Assembly (NCBI GenBank): GCA_950295325.1
Contig: OX485804.1
Span: 19,470,001-19,534,000, forward strand
DNA from: Polytrichum commune
Taxonomy: Eukaryota > Streptophyta > Polytrichopsida > Polytrichales > Polytrichaceae
Length of the DNA stretch: 64,000 nucleotides
Direction: 5' to 3'
The position numbers and the translations under genes were made by a program. The notes beneath the pieces are model-generated. The model did not search any database and had not been told where the DNA came from. It saw nothing but the letters and a program-made list of their open reading frames with translations. Of this stretch, positions 1 to 12,169 are shown one piece after another (position 1 is the first letter of the stretch; each line of letters opens with the position of its first letter).

Positions 1-585
1 ATTAGCATAAAAAATTTGCCAGTCTGGAGATCACCGGCCTATCTAACTTGCTGGTCTGGAGATTTTTGCAAGAAAGCCAGTGATTGTTTGCAATTTGTCT
101 TTCTTATCTGGAACAATTCCATCCGTGTTTTAAATCTGGGGAGCAACGAATTTGCCTGGTAGACAATTGAAACGCATATGATTGGATAGCTCTTCGAGGA
201 AGGGAAGCCTGTCTGTGTGATATGTAAGCATTGATTGACATTGACTGGCCAGTACATTGTGGGACAGCTTCTTGGTACACTGTAATACTTGCAGATTCTG
301 CACTACACAGATGAATCTGTTTCACTATTGGAATATAAAATGGTCCTTTGGACGTACTTGCCTCTGCTAACCTTGTTTGAGAAGTATGCATTTTCTGCTT
401 CGAATTATTGATTCTTTTAGAATTGGTTGCAATACTATGTATGTGGAATATTAAATCAGTTTAGATCTTACTCAACCCTCGTTGGTGTAAAGAGTGTGGA
501 TGATGACCTATTTTTGGAAGTGTGAATTGTCACTTGGCAAGTTTGTCATGCTCCATGCCTGTAAACACTTGACTTGCATATGCAG
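1..585 (+). other. Intron of the SR45a-like gene (5' part outside window)
   Basis: No coding segment is visible on either strand. The stretch ends in a good 3' splice site (a pyrimidine/purine mix, then TGCAG at 581-585) directly before the RRM exon. It is therefore read as the distal part of an intron whose donor lies upstream of the window. Confidence 0.6.
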
Positions 586-3500
586 GTGCTCGAGTGTCGC
601 CTGGTTGTAGATCCCCGTTCCAGAGAGTCCCGTGGGTTTGGATTTGTCACAATGTCTAATCTCAAAGAAGCTGATCGCTGCGTCAAATACCTCCATCGCT
701 CCACTCTCGAAGGCCGTGTCATTACAGTGGAGAAGGTATGTATAATTGTCCTTGTTGACTAACCCGGGAATGGTTGTTCAACAGGTCTACTGGCCAAGGT
801 GTTCGAATGTCAGAGCGTCCATACCAAGTGAGTTGAAGGGTCCAACGTGTAGTTGGATCCTATTGGGTACTCAACCCTGTTGAATTCATCGTTTAAATGG
901 TTGTATCAACTTAGAGGCCTGCCGTCATTGAACCAAGCCTTATTTAAAATGGTTACTAAAGCATCTAAAGGCTGGTGGACATGTGAACGACTTTCTTTAT
1001 CTGATCTACTGTATTCCAGATTTTTCTCCACCAGCATATGTGGACAGGTCACAGGATCCAAGAATTTTGCTGCACAGCTCAGTTCTCAAACTCAAGTCAA
1101 GTTAGTCAGCCAAAATCAAGAATTCCAGCTCAAGCTTAAAGTCGAGCGAACTTAGTCAGCAACTTGCTTCAAGTCAGCTGTCGAGTTTGACAAGCAATTT
1201 GCACCAATTTGAGCTCAAAGTTTTGAAAGTCAAGTCAACCTAGTCAAGCGATCAAGCATTCAAGTCTCAAAGTCGACAAATTCAGTCTGCTGTTGTGTTT
1301 CGACTCTGCTGAAGTGTCAGAATCAAACTTCAACGTAGTCAAGGAATATTTCAACTCAACAAAGTTTGCAGTTACGAATCAAGTGAGCCAGGTTGTCAAC
1401 ATTCCAGCTCAAATTACATGTCAAGCATGTAGCAATTTCAGTGTCACTACTTGTGACAGAAGTGCCACTGAAGATTGGAAGTGTAGTTGCCTAATGTTTT
1501 TTTTGCAGAATAAACAGATTAGCCAACATTCCAAGCCAATGACTGCAGTCAAGCCAAGTCAAGTCAAGTCAAGTCTCGAGCTTATTCAGAACCAAGTTAG
1601 AAGCAGATTCCTTATTGAGATCCTCAAACTCCGAGTGCAGCACTGTTTTTGTAGTTACTTCCAAGGATGCCAACGCTACTTGACAACCTTGTCCTGAAAA
1701 ATTATTAGGAGCTGCTTTCTAGTCTCGTTGAGTCAAGTCTTGAGCGCACATTCAAGTGCAAGCCAAGCGTGGATTCTCCATTGAGATCCTCAATGTTTCG
1801 AGTCTTACAGTGTATTTTGTAGTACTTCAAGATTGCAAGCACCTGACAGCCTTGTCTGCAATAATCAACAGAAGCTGCCATCAAAGTCGAGTCAAGTCAA
1901 GTCAAGTCTCGAGCTTATTCAAAGTACAAGTCAGATGCAGATTCTCCGTCGAGGACCCTCAAGTTTTCAAGTCTAACGCTGTGATTTTGTAGTGAATTCA
2001 AGTTCATTATGAACACTCTTTGACAACTTCTTCCTCAAAATCAACAGAAGCTGATTTTGAAGTCGAGTTGGGTCTCAAGTCACCAGCTCAGTGCAGAATC
2101 TCCAACGAGATCCTCAAGTTTCAAGTCTAACGTTGTGTTCTTGTAGTTCAAGAAAACAGTTCCGGCAAGCATTGTCTGCCATAATCAAGAGAAGCTGCCT
2201 ATGCTGTCGATTCGAGTCAAGTCTCAAGCTTATTCAAATTACGAGTCCAGTGCGGAATCTCCAACGAGATCCTCCAGCTACGAGTCTAACGCTGTGTTCT
2301 CCTACTAGGTCAAGAACTTCAAATACTTCTGGCAAGCACTGTTTGCCATAATCAAGAGAAGCTGCCTTCGATGTCGAGTCAAGTCAAGTCTCAAGCTTCC
2401 AAAAGTACAAGTCAGACGTGGATCCTCCATCGAGATCCTCAAGCTTGCGAGTCTAACACTGTGATTTTGTAGTGAAATGAATGATTACTCTTTGACAACT
2501 TTTTCCTTGAAATCAGCAGAAGCTGCCTTCGAAGTCAAGTCGAGTCAAGTCTCAAGCTTACCATACCCAAAGACGTGGATCCTCCATCGAGATCCTCAAG
2601 CTTGCGAGTCTAACACTGTGATTTTGTAGTGAAATGAAGTCTACTATGATTACTCTTTGACAACTTCTTCCTCGAAATCAGCGGAAGCTGCCTTCGAAGT
2701 CGAGTCGAGTCAAGTCAAGTCTCAAGCTTACCATACCCAAAGACACGGATCCTCCATCGAGATCCTCAACCTTTCGAGTCGAAAACTGCGATTTGTAGTG
2801 AATTCAAATATATTCTGAACATCTGTGACAACTTCCTCCTCAAAATCAACAGAAGCTGGTTTCGAAGTTGGGTCGGGTCAAGTCAAGTCTCGAGCTTATT
2901 CAATCAGAGTTGAACGTTCAACTGCCAGCGAGATTCTCGAGCTTACGAGTCTAACCCCATGATTTTGTAGCTAAACAAAGTTATCACAAACCTTTTAGAC
3001 AACTAAGCTGTGAAAATAAACAGTAGTTGTGTTCAATTTCTGAACCTCGCACCAGTTTTGGATTTAAGTTGAGTTCTTGTATTTGCCCTTCGAGTGACAG
3101 ATTCATATTCGATCATCTCTGATGTTATGCTCATTTTCTAGGATGCATATTTCCACTGATAATTGGAGGCATTCAGAGATTCTTAAAACTATTCCTGATG
3201 AACCTAATGGGGTATAGAATGAGAACTCTGGATGCCTTCAATTTAGATCTCATTGGGTGTTGAATGCATATCTATGTTGATTTTTTAAGGCTTGCGATTC
3301 ATGTAGTTTAGGGAAGGTAGTCCTGCAAAACCCTTTTCCCAGTTTTGTGCCATGATGTGGAGACATTCAGAGATAATAACCAAACCGTGTGTTCTGTACA
3401 GGCAAAGCGGAGGCGTGCACGGACACCCACCCCTGGTCAGTATCTTGGAGTGAGGAGTATCAGGAGCTCTCGAGAACCTGGTCAGTGCATATCACTTACT

Positions 3501-4033
3501 TTCTCTTCATAGCTTGTGCCTGCTTGAAACTTAGTCTTCTGTATTTGTACAATATCCCATTTCTGTCTGGTGCATGTATTGATGTGTCTGTGGGAGTTGT
3601 CACTGGTTCATCAAATTTGCTGGATAGCTGCAGTAATGCAGATGCCTACCAGTTTGTATGAGCATACTGCTGCACTCTTACTATTCCCTTGATGACAATT
3701 GTTTGCTTGAAACTATCAGCTACCATCAAGAATAATTTGAAATGTTCTTGTTCTGGTGCAGCATATCTATCTCGTGATGTGAGTAGGCTTCGTGGGGGCC
3801 GAAGTGATTATGAAAGCAGGGGGCGTTCACCAAGATATTCTCCAAGATATTCACCATACCGGAGAGGTTCAGATTCTCCAAGATACTCACCAAGGCGTTC
3901 GCTGCACCGCAGCAGCCGAAGAGATCGGTCTGTGTCACCCCGCCGTTCCTCACCTTACAGAAGTCCTCCACGACGCAGCTACAGGAGCCCATCACGATCA
4001 CGGTCCGTAACACCATATTACACTCGCCGTTGA
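586..4033 (+). CDS. SR45a: SR45a/Tra2-like RNA-binding splicing factor, 3' part
   Basis: Three exons, 586-735, 3402-3480 and 3762-4033, join in frame to 166 codons plus TGA. The first carries the second half of an RRM, with the RNP1 octamer RGFGFVTM and the closing strand GRVITVEK. The second encodes AKRRRARTPTPGQY, the basic RTPTPG linker typical of plant SR45a (Tra2-like) proteins. The third is an RS-rich tail with repeated SPRYSP units ending in PYYTRR. Known role of the family: nuclear pre-mRNA splicing regulators that bind exonic enhancers and contact U1-70K and U2AF. The N-terminal RS region and the first half of the RRM lie left of the window. All junctions are GT-AG and keep phase (0, 1). 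The 2.7-kb intron 735/3402 is unusual because it is occupied by a tandem array. Confidence 0.88.
1550..3030 (+). repeat. ~165-bp tandem array inside the SR45a-like intron
   Basis: About nine diverged copies of one unit. Each has a run of GTCAAGTCAAGTC, then CTCGAGCTTATTCA or CTCAAGCTTACC, then GAGATCCTCA, then GATTTTGTAGT and finally ATCAACAGAAGCTG. The GAGATCCTCA landmark, or a close variant, falls at 1617, 1783, 1951, 2107, 2266, 2432, 2589, 2759 and 2930, a spacing of 156-171 bp. Sequence at 1080-1300 is rich in the same CAAGTCAAG words and may be the edge of the array. Short open frames through this area are by-products of the repeat. Confidence 0.9.
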
Positions 4034-6154
4034 ATGAAGACAACATGATCTGTGGATAGCAACATGAAGGTGTGATAGTGTGATTCTTAGCCACACATCT
4101 GTACCAGAGGTTCTAGCCTGCATCATCACTTTGGGGCATGTCTTCTCAAACTTTAGGGGCTTCTTGATTGGTTTTGATGGATGTGAGGTGCACACTCCAT
4201 ATGTGGTTGCCTCTTGAACTTGAATTTGTGGATTGGTGTTTTTAAAGTCTATGTACTTCAGCATTTTGCACTTGGCTGTTGGAAATCACTTTTGCAGTTT
4301 AGTTAAGAAGTGTGTTAGATCAGGAGATGTATAGTTCTCTAGATTTTTGAAATTTGCACATTTGTATTGAACATCTCGGTTTGCTGGTTTGAGAAGATAA
4401 TAAACTTTCTTGGTTATCTACTCGAGCGTTGTGCTTCCTGTTAAAAAAGTGGTACTTCAGGAGATGGTTTTGAAGCACTCAAATCCTTACTCTGTTAGCA
4501 TTGGGTCAGGATTTGATATTAAGTTGGCAATTGCATTTGGAATCGAATGTGATGGAATGCCAATGTTGAACTTTGAAAGTTTGTTGAAGTCCTGATAGTT
4601 GAGCAAGTAGCACAAGTGGTAAAAGTGGCTGGCTAGCTTAGTTCAGGTTCTAAATAAGTTTGAGCACACAGAAAGTAGTTAGCTTGTTCCCATGCCGTTT
4701 TGCACAACCTCATCGGAGCCCCAAAAATTACTTGTACTTTGTCATCCTTTACAATGTTCTTATTTGTAACCATTTTGAGACCGCTTCTATTTACTTAATA
4801 TCTCACCTTTGCCTGTCGGTATCAAAGACCATTTTATTTCAATCGCAGTGGTCTTATTCTATGTCCTTTGTTAGGAGGGTGGTCATTTTCATATCGCCAT
4901 TTGTGCAATGTATAATTGCCTCATGCACTCACCAATTGTGAGTTGCGATACTTGTCATTTCAAGTTTCGGAATTGGAGAGTCAAACCTTTTTACAGGTTG
5001 TAAGTGTAGATTATTAATCTCGTAAGTTTGCACATAAGTTTGCACAAGTATTAAACTTCCCTATATACCACTCAATACATTTGTGAAAATCAAGAAGAAT
5101 ATTGTAGAAAAGCTCAAATACATGGACTCATAAACGCAGATGCTGAATTTTGTCAAAAATGGAAAATTTTAACCGTTTTTGAATGCAATGTGAACTTCAA
5201 CCGTATTGATGTCGGGCAAGTGGAGTCGAGAAACTTCAAATGTTCATAGCTGTACATTGTAATGCCTGGATTAATTCATTTTCGGTCTACCAGTGGATAA
5301 GTGACAGTAGTTGCAACACTGTAAATCTATAATCCCCCAAATTTTAACAAGGAATGACAAGTAATGTTGGGTTAACATTTAGTGTTAATGACACTATGCC
5401 ACATTTACAATTAGTATTGAGCAAGACAATTAGAAATGATGACACTAAATATTATATTTAGTGTAGTTGGATTGAAATCTTAATTTACTTCCAAGCTTTG
5501 ATCACACCAAACTTTCCGGCCAGTTCCAACCATGAAATTGCTAGAGATTATGTTGAGAAATAGATGATGGCTCATCACATTTCACATTTTCACTCAGAGA
5601 TGTTGATGGATGGTTCCAAAAGTGGTCGACTTGATCAGTCCCTCAAGGGTCAGGCACATGACCTAGGCTTGCACAACCTGGGTAATCCTTCGGGTAAAAC
5701 GCATGCAGTGTGTTTATTTTGTTTTGTAAAAGGCAAGCTATAATTTTATTGCATTTTGCAGTCTGCATGGTGGCTTGCCTTGGTAACAACCACTTTTTTG
5801 TTGTGCTGTACCGACTGCTTGACGTCCCTAACGGCGTTAAAAACAACTGCTGGGCCCGGCCCTTCAGTCCCAGACTGTAAAATCAATTTCATTTCATTGG
5901 AAAGAGGAATAACTTTCAAACAAGTGGAGCTGAAGTAGACACAAAAAGCAGCTCGAAAGAAGCGACGCTGACTTCGAATCTCGTGCCCCCTTCCTCCTCC
6001 TCCCCCTTGGCCATTCTTTCCGCTCCTTGCCACAATTCCAGATCCATCTCTTCTCCAACTCCACTGCTTTCTTCACCGAACTTGCCTTACTTTCACTACC
6101 CAGCTCACGTTAGATTATCGCAACTTATCTAAAATCGCACCTGTGTTGAGGCAG
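4034..6154. other. 3' UTR of SR45a-like gene, spacer, TPK promoter/5' UTR
   Basis: The first ~400 bases are the likely 3' UTR. A long AT-rich spacer with no gene follows. A pyrimidine-rich tract at about 5980-6090 looks like a plant 5' UTR or initiator region for the TPK gene. No coding exon or transposon ends were recognised in between. Confidence 0.5.
4399..4404 (+). terminator. Possible poly(A) signal of SR45a-like gene
   Basis: An AATAAA hexamer lies about 370 nt after the stop codon, within T-rich sequence, on the coding strand. It is the first canonical hexamer noticed downstream. Confidence 0.4.
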
Positions 6155-6175
6155 ATGGTGTTGTGTCTTCGGTAG
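6155..6175 (+). CDS. Upstream ORF of six codons in the TPK leader
   Basis: ATG at 6155 opens a six-residue frame (MVLCLR) closed by TAG at 6173-6175, two bases before the TPK start at 6178. The two ATGs are in different frames. If both are in the mature leader, ribosomes translating the short frame must reinitiate or leak past it. Whether the mRNA begins upstream of 6155 is not known. Confidence 0.4.
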   Translation: MVLCLR

Positions 6176-6177
6176 CC

Positions 6178-9100
6178 ATGGAACCCATCGTTGCTGTGAC
6201 CGAACCGATGGAGGAGCCGCTACTTGAGGAGTGTGAACGGACATCAGAGCTTTTACCTTCTGACAAGAGCGATGCTAGTAGGTGTGTCGTCTGTTCTGTG
6301 ATTGTTAGTCTCTACCGCCATCCCGATCAATCTGTGCTCGTGTTCACGGTTTTACAATTCTAAGGGTTCGGGAGACGCTTGTTGGAGAATGTTGATAGAG
6401 GCTGAGAGGTATCCAGGACCCTGCTATTTTTATGAGTTAGATAGAGGAGTAACACGAGCATTGTGGATTTTAATTTGAGGTTCTTCGGGGATGTTGTGCA
6501 TTGTGTGCTATTGTCCTGACATTCACCACAAGCATTATCCAGTTCTGCCTTTGGTTGTGGATTGTTCATGGCCATCTTTGTGGCTATGGCTGTCCACCGA
6601 CCAATATCTGCTCTTACTTATTATTCATAGTCGTAAGGTACTTGACAGATGTTAGTCTGAGAAGATTAAGGTGGAGAACTAGCCAGGAAACGGCTCAAGA
6701 GCTTTGCAGCAACTTCTAATAATAGCCTGGACCATCTCCAGCTGAGATTCTTCGGGTACATTGAGTTTGTGTGAAGGATTAGCTACAGAATGGTTAATCG
6801 ATTTTCTTGTGACAGTAACCACAAGTCTAATTTCAATACTCCTCTTGTTAACTTTCTATGGTAGTGGACATAAACTGATGAATGCTCACTGCTGTTCGCA
6901 ATTTCAAGAAAATTTTGATGTGTTCGCAACTTTCTTAGTGTTTGTGCTTAAGAGGTCAAGTGTCAGGCATCAAGCACCCTAATTTGAGATGATGAACTTT
7001 TTCATTGTTGGGCTGCCACAGATTTGAGTAATGTTTCCGTGTCAATATGTAAGTTTTTTTCTCGGATTGTTAATCGTCATGGAGGAAAAACTTTAGTAGT
7101 GATGTTGTGGAAAAACCTCAGACATACTCGCAAGCCGCTACTAACGGAGTCTTGGGTGATCTCCTTTCCTTTAGCTATTCGAATGTTTCAGTTCGGTAAG
7201 TTTTGAAAGTCCTAGCGGAGCGCAGCCCACTTATGCGCTGCTCTGCTTGGATATAGTTTCCCGATTCGAGATCCATGGATCACAGGCGGTACCTCCCCAT
7301 GGCATATCACCCTTGAAAGCGCCCTTCCTTCTCATGCCTAGGCATCCATCCAATGCATTATTTGGATACGGAAGGAATTGCAACTACTCCACTAGTCACT
7401 ACCAAAATATTCGCCAATGAGGCTTCTATTCATGATTCGAAATGGCTTGTAACCGTTCAGCCAAAACTCTCTTCATTGACCTGGCCATCCTTGCTCCCCG
7501 TTTGGTTATGGCAGATTGCCAAGGAATTTATGGCGAATTCGGAGCTGCCCACCAAGGGATACTGCTCCAGGTGCACCGAAACCAAATGCAAAGTACATGA
7601 CACGAGCAGCAAAGTCAATTCCCTTGCCACCTCAATTTTCACAAGACGGGGAAGGAATCTCAACACTTCTGAAAGCATTGATCGGGCTTGTCTCGTATCT
7701 GCTAGTGGGAGTAGTAAGCTTCTCCTTGCTTCAGGGACAATTACAAGGTGTGTCGACGTCAATGCTCGTAGACGCCATGTACTTTGCAATTGTGACCATG
7801 ACAACCGTCGGGTATGGGGATTTGGTGCCTCAGAGTGTTGGTGCCAAGCTCTTTACTTGTGCATTCGTGTTTGTTGGATTTGGACTAGTCGGTGTGCTTG
7901 TAAGCGGCGCTGCAAACTACCTCGTGGAGAAGCAAGAAAAAATATTAGTCCACAAAGTACATCTCAAGCACAATTCTAAGTGCAACTCCGAGGAGGTTGT
8001 GGACAACGATGAAGTAGTGGCTGCTAAATGGAAGGTTGCCATTTCTGGAGCTGCAGTAGTAATGTTATTTATCACTGGTGTGTTAGTGTTGATGTTTTGT
8101 GAGGGACAGAGCTTCATCAATGCGTTCTATTGTGTATGTGTCACCGTCACTACACTTGGCTATGGTGATCAGAGCTTTCATACCAAAGCTGGCCGCATCT
8201 TTGCAATATTTTGGATCCTTTCGAGTACAGTTTGTGTGGCACAATTTTTTCTATACGTGGCTGAGAGTCGGACTGAGGAACGCCAGTATCAACTTGCAAC
8301 CTGGGCTTTGAGCAGGACGACTACTCAAGCTGATTTAGAAGCTGCTGATGTTGACGGAGACGGTTCCGTAAGGTGCGTTTAATTTCTAACTCTACCTTCT
8401 GTTTTTCTTGCAGTCTGCAAGAAAATAATTTCCTTGTAAATCTTGATCAGAAATTCCTCAGAGTTCGATGTGACCATTACATGGCTGAATGAGTCAACCC
8501 TTAAACGTCCAAAAGGCTTCTCGATGTTATACAGAGTGGTTTTAACATTACTTGGTGATTCGTTTAGCTCAAAACATCAAAAGTGACTCTCTATGAAATT
8601 AGCCTATTTATCTTACGCAGGATTCCAATCGGGACATACATATATGTAGAATGAAATATAGGGAGAGTTGAGTTTGTTTTAATGACGTAGACTCAAATAC
8701 ATAATATCTATATCTAATCACATTTGTCACAAACAAGTTCATTATCACATTGTCTTTTAATAGGCGATGCTCAATATGGATTCAATACCATCTACCAAAT
8801 AAATTCTTATTTCAATACTCATTGGAGGTGTAAACACGCCCCACATCCTTTAAGGGTGAACAAGTCGGCTCCTTCATCCGAAGTGATGTCTTGGACTTCC
8901 TGGAGCTGCATTATTTGAAAGGTGTCATGCACTTCAGATCACTTCAGATACACTATTATCTACGTGCTTGAACTGATGCAAGGTTTAGTGCTGATATAGA
9001 ATGGCAAGCTCTCTCAAGCCCATACCCATCCTTTGGATGTATACAGAACACCATCATCATCACTTCTGCTGTGCTTGAAATCCCTACAACCACTATCTGC

Positions 9101-9729
9101 AATGCAGTCAGACATGGGGTGGGTCAAACCCAAGGCCTTAACCCAGATCCCATGGGAACTCCGAGGTTAAGCCACCTAAGGCCAGAGTAGTACTCCAATG
9201 GGTAACCTTCCATAGACTTAATTTCCGGTGCACCCTATCATCTATGGTCCACTCAATCATGGTGGGGGCATCCGGGTGAATTGGATATTTTCAACCAAGC
9301 ATGTGGGAGCCTAGGGCTTGCCCTTGGGGGAGATAGGTGCCAGTCGGCTTGTCCGCACCCATTTAAGGTGTTCACCTTCGAAAGGGGGTAGTATTCTTTG
9401 GGGACAAATAGTTTGTCTCAGGATTGCATATAGACTTAGACCAACTCAAAAATGAAGTAACACCACCATTCATGTTGGTAACAACATGGGAGTCATCGTT
9501 CTTGTAATGTATGTGCGATTGTAAGTTTATGAGTTTGAAGTGTATAAAATGGTGCAGTGCGGCGGAGTTTGTAATCTACAAGCTGAAGGAGTTGGGAAAG
9601 ATTGACGAAGATGATGTGCTGGATGTATTGAAGGAGTTTAATGCCCTTGACCATGACCAGTCAGGTCACCTCAACTGCTCAGACGTTCGTATGATGCATC
9701 TTGCCAAGCAGCCAGCTCCAGCTGCATAA
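6178..9729 (+). CDS. TPK: Two-pore (tandem-pore) K+ channel with two EF hands, TPK family
   Basis: Three exons, 6178-6281, 7515-8372 and 9558-9729, join in frame (phases 2 and 2) to 377 residues. Order of features: an acidic N-terminus; R42-I-R-S45-C-P47, which fits the R-x-x-S-x-P 14-3-3 site of plant TPKs; a first membrane pair with filter TTVGYGD (131-137); a second pair with filter TLGYGD (248-253); then two EF-hand loops, DVDGDGSVSAAE (313-324) and DHDQSGHLNCSD (352-363). This is the full family architecture at a usual length. Known function: Ca2+- and 14-3-3-regulated K+ release through the vacuolar membrane. No ATG lies upstream in frame within exon 2 itself. The exon at 6178 supplies a start and restores phase exactly, which decides the model. 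Intron 2 contains a 5S-derived LTR. Confidence 0.9.
6282..7514 (+). other. Intron 1 of TPK
   Basis: GT at 6282 and CAG ending at 7514. No exon, repeat array or transposon end was recognised inside. Open frames on either strand have no family resemblance. Confidence 0.7.
8373..9557 (+). other. Intron 2 of TPK
   Basis: The intron splits the first EF-hand codon context between V320 and A322. It is AT-rich and, apart from the Cassandra-type LTR at ~9115-9483, nothing is recognisable. Confidence 0.75.
9115..9483 (+). mobile_element. Cassandra-type solo LTR carrying 5S-rRNA-derived sequence
   Basis: Bases 9142-9212 align without gaps to the central part of plant 5S rRNA. Conserved blocks include GATCCCAT, GAACTCCGAGGTTAAGC, AGAGTAGTACT and ATGGGTAACC, the last two being the intermediate element and box C region of the pol III internal promoter. 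The flanking ~300 bp match, in reverse orientation, a second copy at 13773-14150. Cassandra elements are short non-autonomous LTR retrotransposons whose LTRs carry exactly this 5S domain. Only one LTR is seen, so it is called solo. The ends are approximate and I found no clean target duplication. Confidence 0.75.
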
Positions 9730-12169
9730 GGTTTTAAACACTCTGTTCTTTTCAAGGTCAACTTGATCGCGTGTCTACACGAAATCAAGCCTTTTTTTAC
9801 TATCCTATATTCGACACCCACATATGACTCTTAAACATTAAAGAGTTTCCTCCCATGTGGACCCACAGTGCTTGGCCCCAACTTGAGATACATTGTCAGA
9901 TGCACTGGTGAAGATGACTACTCAATACCGTGCTGTCAATACCGTTTTGTGTACTCCATAGAAAGGAAGGGGAAATACTACCTGAGAAAGTTCACTTCTG
10001 AAGTGGGACCAGGGCAAGAGAACTAGGGAGTGGCTAGTCAGACTACACCGACGACATTTGAAGGTGGCCAATTCCTTTGGTTTGTACACAAGCCATGTAT
10101 GATAGCTTCTCTTGAAAGATTTTTTAGGAACGGGATGCAGATCTGCACACATGGGAGCTGTAAGTACTCACATTGAGCTGAAAGGGTGTTGTGGCACACA
10201 ACAGCGGATTGCTTTGAATAACCTGGCTCAAGATGCTCTACATCATTGTTAGCAAAGTGAGGACAGATCTTCTCTCCTGACAGGTGTGGTAGTCTAGTTT
10301 GGGAAAATAAAGATGGGACTCTTGTTGGAGTGAAAGGTGCCATCCAGTTCGACCACTTGGATACTTGGTTGAAATTCATGAGTCAAATTTGACTAGAAGT
10401 TGAAAATTCTTAGGTCACATGTCCCAACAACATGGCAAGGTTTTTTGGGTATGCACAAATATGAGGTCTGGTTTTTGGCATCTGACAGCAACTTTGCGAC
10501 TTGATTCCTCTTTAAGTTTGTCTCTTATTCATCCTACGTGGCCTTGATGATTTATTAGAAAACTATCAGCTGCAACATCACTTATCCAAAGAATCATACA
10601 TGCACTGGTTCAGAGTTCTGATTTTATCTACTCCATTGCATCATTGCATTCCTTCTTCATTGCATCAATTATTGATTCAACTCTATACTCGATTATAGAG
10701 TTCTCAACATCAACTACACATGAACACAGTAGTCCAATGACTACTAGGTCAAGCCAAATTTGATCAAACAACTGGAATAAGTTGACCACGAAATTGGAAT
10801 AAACATGCAACCAATCATGCTGAAATGAAGTAACAGTTGCATTGCCTGCCTATACATTGTCTGTTAACATAGATGGGTCTTAAATGGTTACTTTCTCCAA
10901 CAATACCACTTCAACTAATCGCATGTTCCACATTCAAGCGGTTCATCATTCAGGTGAATATTCTCATACTCATTAAATCTCATACACTGTAGGGCCCCCA
11001 ACTAGACTATAGAGCCTATGATGGTTATCCTAGTTCAGCAAGCAGTTCAATCTCTTTTGACCAGATGATTTTTTAGTATCCATTCTTAGAACCACATCAA
11101 CCCACATACAACTCAAATCCAGGTGTCCTAATAAGAAGAGTAATCGAATGAGGGTTGTCTACCTTATATTGTCATGAAGACAATGAATTCACAGTTAGAA
11201 GGCATCTTCTACTTGACATTGCTTTTGAATATTTCCCTGATGAGTAGCCTAAACTGTATTACAGTACTATAGGGTATTCCTACTCTGAACAAAAGTTCGT
11301 CATCAATTTTAATGGCTGAAACTTAGTGACAGATCAACAACTCAACAGATGAATCTAAAATAATCTGCCACTTTATACACCAGAGAATATGGACTTTCAT
11401 GATCCAAATGTGTTCACAGCTGCAATTGAGAGCCAAAAGGGTTTGTAGTTGAAGCACTGTCACTGGAGGTGCTCTAAATCTTTAGAAATATGCTTGTTGC
11501 GAGTGTCCAGCTGTACATAAGTCTCCAACAGAGAATGACAAAATTTCTTCAAAATCTGTGCTTTAAATGGACCACTTCATATTCATGAAGAGGAACCATG
11601 TCTGCCTTGTTACAATGAGCTCCTCCAAAGTTTGCAATGTGAAAGACACTCATTCACTTCGTCATGCTGATCACAAACCTCGCAATCATGAGGAATAATT
11701 TCTCTGCAGTCATCCTAGTCATCCTAAACCACACCACACAGATGTTAGTGCAATGTGAGACAACTCCCAATCTCTTGTCCTGTCCACAGAAGGTTAAGGA
11801 AACTTTCTTATGCGATAGATACAATTCATTAGAGTTATCCTTTAACTCAATGACAAATGTTATTAGGAATTGGGCCTCTATGGTTTTCTATTGGCATACA
11901 AAATCAATAATTACTTTCCACTTCTGGTGCATGCTCGGAGGTAGTGTTTAAATCTGAATGAAGAGCAACCTATTTCAGTTCATTGAGGGCCATCCTCACT
12001 TTAGCACCTCTTAGCATGCCTGAATGAGTTTGACTCTCCATGAACCAAAATAGAGTGCTCTTCGTTCCAACCTCCTTGCTACCTCGAAAGCATAAATTTA
12101 TTGAATATGCATGCAAATCAACCAACTCCTGACCAAACTCCATTACAAGTTATAATTTTATTTAGTATT
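9730..12169. other. Spacer between TPK and MSH1 3' ends; degenerate repeat
   Basis: The two genes converge here. No confident exon was found on either strand, and in particular no GIY-YIG exon for MSH1. A ~60-bp stretch at about 11880-11945 recurs inverted at 14165-14230. On the minus strand both could read as a similar peptide (SEHAPxVExNY), which suggests remnants of one retroelement family. Confidence 0.5.

Noticed and set aside
1293-2351. Open frames in the SR45a-like intron as small genes
   Set aside because: They follow the 165-bp repeat units and change frame from unit to unit.
7353-7979. A 208-codon frame overlapping the TPK exon
   Set aside because: It is an out-of-frame reading of the TPK pore exon; the TPK frame carries the filters and EF hands and fits the splice phases.
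9922-10379. A hint of the MSH1 pre-GIY-YIG block (a frame reading WPPSNVVGV near 10040-10080, minus strand)
   Set aside because: The resemblance covers few residues, needs a frameshift, and no GIY or YIG motif follows. Recorded only as a place to look for missing MSH1 exons.
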